Source of the DNA: Deltaproteobacteria bacterium
GTDB lineage: Bacteria > Desulfobacterota > Binatia > Binatales > Binataceae
Assembly: GCA_021786815.1 (NCBI GenBank)
Contig: JAJYMR010000095.1
Span: forward strand, 1-7,472
Reading direction: 5' to 3'
Length of the DNA stretch: 7,472 nucleotides
Shown here: positions 1 through 5,475 of the stretch, piece by piece
Position numbering within the stretch: the first letter of the stretch is position 1
How the letters are laid out: each line of letters starts with the position of its first letter
The notes under the pieces: generated by a model
Told to the model about the DNA's origin: nothing
Seen by the model: only the letters and a program-made list of their open reading frames with translations
Database searches by the model: none
Position numbers and translations under genes: made by a program

Positions 1-269
1 TCCTTCATATGGGCTTTGCCATCGGCGGCAAGCTCGGCGGCCACTTTCGACTGAAACGCAGCCGTGAACGCCTCGGCGTTGTCGAATCCGATCAACACCG
101 CGCGTGTCGCCTCGGGTTTGCGCCCGCGATGCTGCAGGAGCCGACTGGTGTAGTACAGGCGCACTCCCGGCAGGCTTTTTCCTAGCGCAACGTGATGGTT
201 CAAGTAGTTGCGCTCCTCGGCCGCGAGATCGTCGCTCCTGTAGTTGAACGTGGCGAAGCGGAAAAACAT
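1..269 (-). CDS. EthD-like dimeric alpha/beta-barrel protein, C-terminus cut by window edge
   Basis: Reading leftward from an ATG at 269-267, 89 codons stay open to the window edge. A strong GGAGGG ribosome binding site (complement at 276-281) sits 6 bases upstream. The protein begins MFFRFATFNY and continues with a helix rich in Glu/Asn/His (AEERNYLNHHVALGK), then a strand PGVRLYYTSR and later AVLIGFDNAEAFTAAF. This strand-helix-strand-strand-helix order, with a segment like 'hh..v.l.k.lPGvr.yy', fits the EthD/REDY-like ferredoxin-fold proteins of about 100 residues; these form dimers and are often small accessory or enzyme subunits in catabolic operons. It starts 33 bases after the SDR stop codon and is probably co-transcribed with that gene. 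The EthD assignment rests on pattern only. A different ferredoxin-fold family (stress-responsive barrel, NIPSNAP-like) is possible, and the specific role is unknown. Confidence 0.6.
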   Translation of the reverse strand, partial: MFFRFATFNYRSDDLAAEERNYLNHHVALGKSLPGVRLYYTSRLLQHRGRKPEATRAVLIGFDNAEAFTAAFQSKVAAELAADGKAHMK

Positions 270-302
270 CGTGGGCCCTCCGAGGCGGCGAAGCGGCGGC
301 GC

Positions 303-1064
303 CTATATAACGTAACCTCCGTTCGGACTCACAATTTGTCCGACCATGAACGACGCGTCGTCGGAGGCAAGAAACAGCGCGGCGGAAGCGATCTCGCGCG
401 GCTCTCCGAAACGTCCCATCGGGGTCATCGCGATCACCGCGTCGCGCATCGGGCCCTGGATTGGCGCGGTCATCGGGGTTTCGATGAATCCCGGCGCGAT
501 ACAGTTGACCAGGATTCCGTGGCCGACGACCTCGCGAGCCACGGACTTGGTGAAGCTGATTATCCCGCCCTTCGCCGCACAATAGCTCGACGCGAACGCA
601 AGTCCCGTGGTTCCGGCGATCGAGCCCAGGTTGATGATCCGGCCGGACTTCTTCGGGATCATCACCTTGAGCGCCTCGCGCGTGCAGAAGAAGGCCGCGT
701 CGAGATGCGTCGCGAGCATCCGATGCCAGTCCTCGTCGGGCAGATCGGCCGTGCCGATAACCTCGCTACCCTCGCGCGTGCGGCCGATTCCCGCGTTGTT
801 TATCAGGATGTCGATCGTGCCGTAGGCGGCGAGGAAATCGGCAAACATTTTTTTGACTGCCGCACTGCTCGATACATCGGCGACGAAGGAGCGCGCGCCC
901 TTCCCGCCCGCGCGTTCGATCTCGGTCACGACGTTCTGCGCCGATTCGGGCCGGATGTCGTTGATTCCGACCTTTGCGCCCTCGCGCGCGAACGTAAGCC
1001 CCATCTCGCGGCCGAGGCCCGAGCCTCCGCCGGTTATCAGAACCACCTTGTCTTTCAGTTTCAT
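303..1064 (-). CDS. Classical short-chain dehydrogenase/reductase (FabG-like, NAD-type)
   Basis: A 253-residue classical SDR that should oxidise or reduce a hydroxyl/keto group on an unidentified substrate in the cytosol. The Rossmann cofactor motif TGGGSGLG is at residues 11-18 and NNAG at 89-92. Catalytic Ser148 (NLGSIAG) precedes YCAAK (Tyr161, Lys165) by the usual 13 residues, and the IAPGFIETPM loop follows at 189-198. Asp36 at the end of strand beta-2 (GINDIR) is the usual sign of NAD(H) rather than NADP(H) preference. The Asn of the catalytic tetrad is replaced by His120 (ATHLDAAF), a change also known in the SDR domain of the peroxisomal multifunctional enzyme HSD17B4. Length is normal for the family. 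The start ATG follows the TPR gene's stop by 7 bases, with an AGGA overlapping that stop, so translation is probably coupled. Annotation pipelines would likely call it 3-oxoacyl-ACP reductase or glucose 1-dehydrogenase; neither is demonstrated by the sequence. Confidence 0.93.
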   Translation of the reverse strand: MKLKDKVVLITGGGSGLGREMGLTFAREGAKVGINDIRPESAQNVVTEIERAGGKGARSFVADVSSSAAVKKMFADFLAAYGTIDILINNAGIGRTREGSEVIGTADLPDEDWHRMLATHLDAAFFCTREALKVMIPKKSGRIINLGSIAGTTGLAFASSYCAAKGGIISFTKSVAREVVGHGILVNCIAPGFIETPMTAPIQGPMRDAVIAMTPMGRFGEPREIASAALFLASDDASFMVGQIVSPNGGYVI

Positions 1065-1071
1065 CCGCGTC

Positions 1072-1416
1072 CTAGGCCTTCTGCTTGCCTTCCTTGAGTT
1101 GACGTTTCCAATCGAGGCGCCGCGCTTCCGCGCCTGCAGCCTCGGCTTCCTTTATCATCCCTTTCTTCTGATAGAACATGCTGAGATTGGTGAACGCCAG
1201 GATGTCCTCCGGCTCCTGCTCGATATAGAGCTTCGTCACCTCGATCGCACTGTCCAGATCGCCCTTGGCCTGGTAGCAGAGCGCAAGCCCGTGAAGCGCG
1301 TCGCCGTACTTCGGATCGAGTTCGAGCACCTTTTTGTAAAGTTCTATCGCCTCGTCGTACTTCTCGTCGGCGAAAAAATCGACGGCCTCGTCGCACAGTT
1401 CTTCCTTGTCAGGCAT
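1072..1416 (-). CDS. Small tetratricopeptide-repeat (TPR) protein
   Basis: A 114-residue protein made almost entirely of TPR helices: about residues 4-37 (ELCDEAVDFFADEKYDEAIE, ending LELDP), 38-71 (DALHGLALCYQAKGDLDSAI) and 72-105 (LAFTNLSMFYQKKGMIKEAE), with a short basic Lys/Arg-rich tail. The canonical small-large residue pattern (A/G at position 8, Y at 11, G at 15, A at 20) is visible in the second and third units. TPRs bind partner proteins; no catalytic residues, signal peptide or membrane segment are present. The frame could open 16 codons upstream at 1464, but that extension is Arg-rich and has no ribosome site, whereas the ATG at 1416 has GGAGGG at 8 bases and the first TPR begins directly after it. 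It is the first gene of a leftward operon with the SDR and EthD-like genes. The partner is unknown. Confidence 0.85.
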   Translation of the reverse strand: MPDKEELCDEAVDFFADEKYDEAIELYKKVLELDPKYGDALHGLALCYQAKGDLDSAIEVTKLYIEQEPEDILAFTNLSMFYQKKGMIKEAEAAGAEARRLDWKRQLKEGKQKA

Positions 1417-1424
1417 CGAGAAAA

Positions 1425-1430
1425 CCCTCC
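1425..1430 (-). promoter_or_regulatory. Ribosome binding site that fixes the TPR start
   Basis: On the minus strand the sequence reads GGAGGG, eight bases before the ATG at 1416. No comparable site precedes the upstream in-frame ATG at 1464, so this site supports the shorter 114-residue protein. Confidence 0.7.
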
Positions 1431-1481
1431 GGAACCGATTCGCGGAGCCAACGCGCACTCGCACGCGCCGCGCATCGTGTT

Positions 1482-1508
1482 TTGCCGGTACACGACCTTT
1501 TATATACT
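1482..1508 (+). promoter_or_regulatory. Possible sigma-70-like promoter for the sufT-like gene in a divergent interval
   Basis: The 135-bp gap between the leftward TPR gene and the rightward sufT-like gene holds the only AT-rich tract nearby (1498-1508). TATACT (1503-1508) resembles a -10 box and TTGCCG (1482-1487) a -35 box, but the 15-base spacing is short. The short inverted repeat CGTGT (1476-1480)/ACACG (1490-1494) overlaps the -35 candidate and could be an operator. The same AT tract read leftward (TATATAAAA) could serve the TPR operon. The call rests on consensus matching alone. Confidence 0.3.
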
Positions 1509-1551
1509 AGTCGAAGAGTTATCGAGAATTGCGCGGGGCGGCGCAACTCCA

Positions 1552-1854
1552 ATGCTTTCCGAAGCGGAAATCTACGAAGTTCTCGCCGAATGCTACGATC
1601 CCGAGCTCCCGGTCAATATCGTCGAGCTCGGGCTCGTCTACGGCGTTACGATCGACGGCAGCACGGTCAACGTCAGGATGACCCTGACGGCGGCGGGATG
1701 CCATCTCGGCGGCGCCATCCGCGACGAGATTGAGGAAAAACTGCTCGGGCTTCCCGACTGCGAGCACGCCAATGTCGAATTAGTGTGGGACCCGCCCTGG
1801 ACGCCGCACAGGATGTCGCCCAAGGCGCGAGAAAAGCTCCGCCTCGACGAGTGA
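1552..1854 (+). CDS. SufT-type MIP18/DUF59 iron-sulfur cluster assembly factor
   Basis: A 100-residue protein of the MIP18 (DUF59) family, whose members (SufT, PaaD, eukaryotic CIA2) help insert iron-sulfur clusters into target proteins in the cytosol. Visible marks are DPELPVNIVELGLVYGV at residues 16-32, the strand VNVRMTLTAAGC ending in the conserved Cys50, a helix ending near LLGLPDC, and the typical SufT ending VELVWDPPWTPHRMS at 75-89. The usual GCP motif is GCH here (His51), while the functional Cys is kept. Length is normal. The start ATG at 1552 is the only one ahead of the conserved domain; no ATG, GTG or TTG lies in frame back to the putative promoter. It has no clear Shine-Dalgarno sequence, only GGGGCGGCG upstream. 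No suf or isc genes are near, so it stands alone, with its own likely promoter. It converges with the FAD oxidase gene, 40 bases apart. Confidence 0.9.
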   Translation: MLSEAEIYEVLAECYDPELPVNIVELGLVYGVTIDGSTVNVRMTLTAAGCHLGGAIRDEIEEKLLGLPDCEHANVELVWDPPWTPHRMSPKAREKLRLDE

Positions 1855-1894
1855 CGCCCGCGCCCCCAACTTCGCTTTTCGCGCGAGCCGCCGC

Positions 1895-3502
1895 TTACGG
1901 ATCGATCAGCACCCCTGGATTCAGGATCGCGTTCGGATCGAGCGCGCGCTTGGCGGCCTTGAACGCCCGGGCGAATCCTTCCGGACGCTGGCGATCGTAC
2001 CATGGTCGATGGTCGCGGCCGACGGCGTGATGATGCGTGATTGTCCCGCCAAGCTCGATCAGCAGATCCGACACCGCCTTCTTTATTTCGTCCCACTGCT
2101 CCATCTCGGAGCCGCGACGCCCCGGCGCCATCACCGTGTAGTAAGGCGCGGGACCGTCGGGATAGACGTGCGTGAAACGGCAAGTGACGGTGCCATTGCC
2201 GCAGATACGGCGCACCGCGTCGCGCGCGCATTCCATCACGCGGCGATGGAACTCGGGAAAGCGCTCCCACGTGATCGCGGTCTCGAACGTGTCGCTCACC
2301 ATCCCCATCGCAACCACGGTATCTCTAAGGTACGGAGCGTTGAGGAACGCCTGCCGCCACGCGCCGGCCGCGCCTTCGTGCGTCGCTTCGGTATCGGTGC
2401 GCGTCTTCATCTCCTCTTTCGGCACCCTGCCCTTGTGATCCGCGCAGATTTCCAGCGCGCGTTTCATCCAGGTATCGAGCGGATGGTCCGCCGACTCGAA
2501 CGCGAGCACCATCACCGCCTCGTTGCCGTCGCCCGCGCCCGAGTTGAACGCCTCGCCCTCGTCGAGCACGCGGCAATTGGCCGGAAAAAGCCCCGCCTGC
2601 CCGATCACGCGAACCGCTTCAGCCGCCGAGATGAAATCGGGGAACGGAATCGACGCGCCGATACGGAACGTCGGCCGCTCCTGAAGCCGCATCCACGCTT
2701 CCGTGATAATTCCGAGCGTCCCTTCGGACCCGATGAACATCCTGTCGGGGCTCGGACCCGCTCCGGAGCCCGGAAGCCGGCGCGATTCGACGATTCCGGT
2801 CGGCGTCACGATTCGCAGCGACTCGACGAAGTCGTCGATATGCGTGTAGTTGGTCGCGAAATGCCCGCCCGAGCGCGTCGCGATCCATCCGCCGAGCGAG
2901 GAGAACTCGAACGACTGCGGAAAATGGCGAAGGGTCAAACGATGGGGCTTCAACTGCTCCTCGAGCGCAGGGCCGAGCACGCCCGCCTGGATTCTCGCCG
3001 CGCGCGATTTGCGATCGATTTCGATCACCTTGTCGAGAGCGCCGAGATCGATCGAGACCGAGCCGCGGAAACGGTCATCCTGGGGCGCCTCGACGCCGCC
3101 GACCACGCTGGAGCCGCCGCCGTAGGGCGAGACCGCGATTTTCGCGCCGTCGCACCAGTCGAGGATTCGCACGATGTCATGCTCGTCGCGCGGAAAGGCG
3201 ACTACGTCGTGCGGGTTCGGATAATAGCGGCGAAACGCGCGCACCACGTCGCGAAAGCCGCGCCCGTAACTCCGAGCCGCGCGATCGTAGGTGCTCATCG
3301 AGCAGATCGATTTCAGCGAGTCGGGCGGTGAGACGCGCGGCGCGCGCAGATTCAGTTCGCTCTCCGTCGGAGGCGGCGTAATCGTGAGCGTGCCAAGCCC
3401 GAATCGCTTCGCCATCCGCTCCGCCAAATGCTTTTGCTGCTCGGGATTTGGACCCTGGTCCTCGTAACCCCATCCCCAGAACTTTCGCCTGCGCTCTGCC
3501 AT
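1895..3502 (-). CDS. FAD-binding oxidase, alkyldihydroxyacetonephosphate synthase-like
   Basis: A 535-residue flavoprotein of the vanillyl-alcohol-oxidase/FAD_binding_4 fold most like alkylglycerone-phosphate synthase (AGPS), which swaps the acyl group of acyl-DHAP for a fatty alcohol to make the ether bond of ether lipids. The AGPS-type N-terminus RRRKFWGWGYED is at residues 4-15, followed by a helix YDRAARSYGRGFRDVVRAF (72-90). The FAD phosphate loop PYGGGSSVVGG is at 126-136, FPQSFEFSSLGGWIATRSGG at 194-213, and GSEGTLGIITEA at 258-269. The substrate domain carries CRFTHVYPDGPAPYYTV (441-457), including a Tyr pair where AGPS has its catalytic Tyr. The triple-His motif HHHAVGR is at 490-496, as HHHGVGK is in AGPS. 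The protein ends LDPNAILNPG, typical of the fold. No membrane segment is visible. The start at 3502 has GAGGTG seven bases upstream. It is transcribed away from the dehalogenase gene. A related 2-hydroxy-acid or other FAD oxidase activity cannot be excluded, and no DHAP acyltransferase gene is next to it. Confidence 0.88.
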   Translation of the reverse strand: MAERRRKFWGWGYEDQGPNPEQQKHLAERMAKRFGLGTLTITPPPTESELNLRAPRVSPPDSLKSICSMSTYDRAARSYGRGFRDVVRAFRRYYPNPHDVVAFPRDEHDIVRILDWCDGAKIAVSPYGGGSSVVGGVEAPQDDRFRGSVSIDLGALDKVIEIDRKSRAARIQAGVLGPALEEQLKPHRLTLRHFPQSFEFSSLGGWIATRSGGHFATNYTHIDDFVESLRIVTPTGIVESRRLPGSGAGPSPDRMFIGSEGTLGIITEAWMRLQERPTFRIGASIPFPDFISAAEAVRVIGQAGLFPANCRVLDEGEAFNSGAGDGNEAVMVLAFESADHPLDTWMKRALEICADHKGRVPKEEMKTRTDTEATHEGAAGAWRQAFLNAPYLRDTVVAMGMVSDTFETAITWERFPEFHRRVMECARDAVRRICGNGTVTCRFTHVYPDGPAPYYTVMAPGRRGSEMEQWDEIKKAVSDLLIELGGTITHHHAVGRDHRPWYDRQRPEGFARAFKAAKRALDPNAILNPGVLIDP

Positions 3503-3589
3503 CGTTTTTCACCTCGCTCCGGCGGCCGCTTCCGGGGCGATTTTGCGCCTGCGGCGCGCGTGAGAGCAAACGCGGATTCGAAAACCGTC

Positions 3590-3618
3590 TTGCGCCCGGA
3601 GACACTCCGCCGTATCTC
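3590..3618 (+). promoter_or_regulatory. Weak candidate promoter with embedded inverted repeat before the dehalogenase
   Basis: In the 145-bp divergent interval, TTGCGC (3590-3595) and TATCTC (3613-3618) are 17 bases apart, each matching three of six consensus positions. Between them sits the inverted repeat CGGAG-ACA-CTCCG (3597-3609), placed where a repressor would block RNA polymerase. The pattern is suggestive only; short GC-rich repeats arise by chance in DNA of this composition. Confidence 0.2.
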
Positions 3619-3647
3619 TTGCTGCATCGCGGCAGGAGGAAACGACG

Positions 3648-4529
3648 ATGGCCGAATCTGTAATTTCCGCGGCCGACCCGTATCGGCGCAAGCGGCTTCA
3701 AGCGCTCGGAACCGAAATGGCCTACGTGGACACGGGAAGCGGCGATCCGATCGTCTTCCTCCACGGCAATCCGACTTCCTCGTACCTGTGGCGCAACGTC
3801 ATCCCGCATCTGAGCGGCCTTGGACGATGCCTCGCGCCCGATCTCATCGGGATGGGTGAATCGGGCAAGTCATCGACCGGTTCCTACCGCTTCGTCGAGC
3901 ACGCGCGCCATCTCGACGCATGGTTCGAAGGCCTCGGGCTGAGTCAGCGCGTAACTCTCGTCGTCCACGATTGGGGCTCGGCGCTCGGTTTCCACTGGGC
4001 GCGCCGCCATCCCGGCGCGATAAAAGGAATCGCCTACATGGAAGCGATTGTGCGCGCGCTTGCGTGGGAGGAATGGAGCAGCCGCGCGCGCGATTTGTTC
4101 CGTGCGCTTCGGAGCCCGGCCGGCGAGGAGATGATCCTCGAAAAGAACGTCTTCATCGAGCGCATCCTGCCCGGCAGCGTGATTCGCAAACTCAGCGACG
4201 ACGAAATGGCGGTCTATCGCCGTCCGTACCTCGAGCCGGGCGAGTCGCGCCGTCCGACGCTCACCTGGCCGCGCGAGATTCCGCTCGACGGCGAGCCGGC
4301 CGACGTCGTGACTATCGTTGAGGAATATTCGCGGTGGCTGTCGCAAAGCCCGATTCCGAAGCTCTTCATCAACGCCGACCCAGGCGCGATCCTGACCGGC
4401 GCGCAGCGCGAGTTCTGCCGCAAATTCCCCAACCAGCGCGAAGTGACGGTCAAAGGAATTCATTTCATCCAGGAGGACTCGCCGCACGAGATCGGCGCGG
4501 CGCTCGCCGAATGGTACCGAACGCTCTGA
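3648..4529 (+). CDS. dhaA: Haloalkane dehalogenase, LinB/DhaA type (HLD-II)
   Basis: A 293-residue alpha/beta-hydrolase that should hydrolyse carbon-halogen bonds of haloalkanes to an alcohol, halide and proton, without cofactor, in the cytosol. The full HLD-II active site is present: [11 protein letters not shown] gives halide-binding Asn41, [10 protein letters not shown] gives nucleophile Asp108 and halide-binding Trp109, AYMEAI gives the acid Glu132, and [14 protein letters not shown] gives the base His272. Asp108, Trp109, Glu132 and His272 carry the same numbers as in LinB of Sphingobium. The helical cap (about 133-215) also resembles LinB, with Trp140, Phe151, Phe169 and [12 protein letters not shown]. 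The tunnel-mouth position Leu177 of LinB is Ser177 here, Leu248 is Ile248 and Asp147 is Ala147. Length is close to LinB's 296 residues. The start has AGGAGG eight bases upstream. The crotonase gene follows after 22 bases. Fluoroacetate dehalogenases and epoxide hydrolases share the fold, but the Glu acid after strand 6 and Asp-Trp favour a haloalkane dehalogenase. Confidence 0.93.
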   Translation: MAESVISAADPYRRKRLQALGTEMAYVDTGSGDPIVFLHGNPTSSYLWRNVIPHLSGLGRCLAPDLIGMGESGKSSTGSYRFVEHARHLDAWFEGLGLSQRVTLVVHDWGSALGFHWARRHPGAIKGIAYMEAIVRALAWEEWSSRARDLFRALRSPAGEEMILEKNVFIERILPGSVIRKLSDDEMAVYRRPYLEPGESRRPTLTWPREIPLDGEPADVVTIVEEYSRWLSQSPIPKLFINADPGAILTGAQREFCRKFPNQREVTVKGIHFIQEDSPHEIGAALAEWYRTL

Positions 4530-4551
4530 GCCACGTTCGGCGGAGGAAACG

Positions 4552-5346
4552 ATGTACAATTTTTCAACGCTTCTGCTCGAAATCAAAGACGATGTCGCGC
4601 GCCTGACGCTCAACCGCCCCGACGCCGCCAACGGCATCAACCTGGATCTCGCCCGGGATCTCGATGAAGCGTCGCTCAAGTGCGACGACAATCCCGACGT
4701 GCGCGTAATCCTGCTGAAGGCCGCGGGCAAAATGTTTTGCGCCGGCGGCGACCTGAAAAGTTTCGCCTCCAAGCCGGAAAGCGAATTGCCCCGCTATCTC
4801 GAAGACGTCACCAGCCATCTGCATCGCGCGATCGGGCGGCTTTCCCGCACCAGGGCTCCCGTAATCGCGGCCGTCAACGGAAGCGCGGCGGGCGCGGGAT
4901 TCAGCCTGTTATGCGCGTGCGATCTGGTGCTCGCGGCGGAGTCGGCAAAGTTCACGATGGCCTACACGCGCGCCGGACTTACTCCCGACGGCTCCGCGAC
5001 CTACTTTCTGCCGCGCATCATAGGATGGCGTCGCACGGTCGAGTTGATGCTCCTGAATCCGGTCCTGACCGCGAAGGAAGCGCGCGAGCTTGGAATCGTC
5101 ACCCGGGTGGTCCCCGACTCGGAATTGGACGCGCATGCAGCCGCGATGGCTCAGCAACTGGCCGCAGGGCCGACGCGCGCATATGCCGGTATCAAGAAGC
5201 TTCTCATCGAGAGCGCAACCAGCGAATTGGAGCAGCAGATGGGACGCGAGACGGAGACAATATGCTCGACCGCGTGGAGCAAGGACGCGCGCGAGGGTAT
5301 CGAGGCCTTCGTCGCCAAGCGCGCCCCTCGCTTCATCGGCCGTTAG
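4552..5346 (+). CDS. Enoyl-CoA hydratase/isomerase family protein (crotonase, PaaG-like)
   Basis: A 264-residue crotonase acting on an acyl-CoA thioester. The first oxyanion-hole strand is MFCAGGDLKSF (61-71), the second PVIAAVNGSAAGAGFSLLCACD (103-124, around Gly114-Gly116). The two Glu residues that hydrate enoyl-CoA in classic hydratases are absent: Ser118 and Tyr138 fill those places. Asp146 in AGLTPDGSATYFLPR is kept; an Asp here is the catalytic residue of PaaG-type isomerases and is also the position of the nucleophile of 4-chlorobenzoyl-CoA dehalogenase. His91 (SHLHRAI) falls at the general-base position of that dehalogenase. Isomerisation of a double bond is the conservative reading. 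The C-terminal trimerisation helices (REGIEAFVAKRAPRF) are intact and length is normal. GGAGG precedes the ATG by five bases, 22 bases after the dehalogenase stop, so the two genes are probably one transcript. Confidence 0.92.
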   Translation: MYNFSTLLLEIKDDVARLTLNRPDAANGINLDLARDLDEASLKCDDNPDVRVILLKAAGKMFCAGGDLKSFASKPESELPRYLEDVTSHLHRAIGRLSRTRAPVIAAVNGSAAGAGFSLLCACDLVLAAESAKFTMAYTRAGLTPDGSATYFLPRIIGWRRTVELMLLNPVLTAKEARELGIVTRVVPDSELDAHAAAMAQQLAAGPTRAYAGIKKLLIESATSELEQQMGRETETICSTAWSKDAREGIEAFVAKRAPRFIGR

Positions 5347-5360
5347 CGCGCTCTCGCTTT

Positions 5361-5447
5361 GTCATCCTGAACGAAGTGAAGGATCTCGTGCCACTCAAAC
5401 GCCGGCGGAATGAGATTCTTCGCTTCGCAGAACTCGCTCGGAATGAC
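5361..5447. repeat. REP-like imperfect palindromic intergenic repeat
   Basis: Two arms face each other between the crotonase and amidase genes. The left arm (5361-5387) begins GTCATCCTGAACGAAG and ends AAGGATCTC; the right arm (5412-5447) begins GAGATTCTTCGCTTCGC and ends CGGAATGAC. Reverse-complementing the left arm gives GAGATCCTTCACTTCG then TTCAGGATGAC. This matches the right arm except for a few substitutions and a 9-base insertion, with 24 bases of loop. The sequence matches, from memory, a dispersed 'TCATCCTGAGCGAAGCGAAGGATCTC' type repeat seen between genes in many soil bacterial genomes. It could fold as an mRNA hairpin, weakening or protecting the transcript between the two genes. 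Only one copy lies in this window. Confidence 0.75.
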
Positions 5448-5475
5448 GGAGGGAAACGGCCCGCGAGGATGATTT

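Noticed and set aside
192..1097. 301-codon open frame on the plus strand
   Set aside because: Antisense to the SDR gene and EthD-like start, Arg-rich composition and no recognisable domain; the SDR has every expected motif.
1417..1464. 16-codon N-terminal extension of the TPR protein
   Set aside because: Arg-rich, no ribosome site at 1464, and GGAGGG sits correctly before the ATG at 1416.
853..1551. Long upstream extension of the sufT-like frame
   Set aside because: The extension runs antisense through the SDR and TPR genes; the conserved domain starts right after the ATG at 1552.
1855..1894. Possible bidirectional terminator between the convergent sufT-like and FAD oxidase genes
   Set aside because: Only a 3-bp CGC/GCG stem around a short T run could be found; too weak to call.
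2009..3331. 440-codon open frame on the plus strand
   Set aside because: Lies wholly antisense to the AGPS-like gene, is extremely Arg/His-rich and shows no family motif; a high-GC shadow.
3870..4772. 300-codon open frame on the minus strand
   Set aside because: Antisense to the dehalogenase and crotonase, both of which have complete active sites.
5361..5447. CRISPR-like or attachment-site repeat
   Set aside because: There is one inverted pair only, no direct repeats with spacers and no integrase nearby; it fits a REP-like palindrome.
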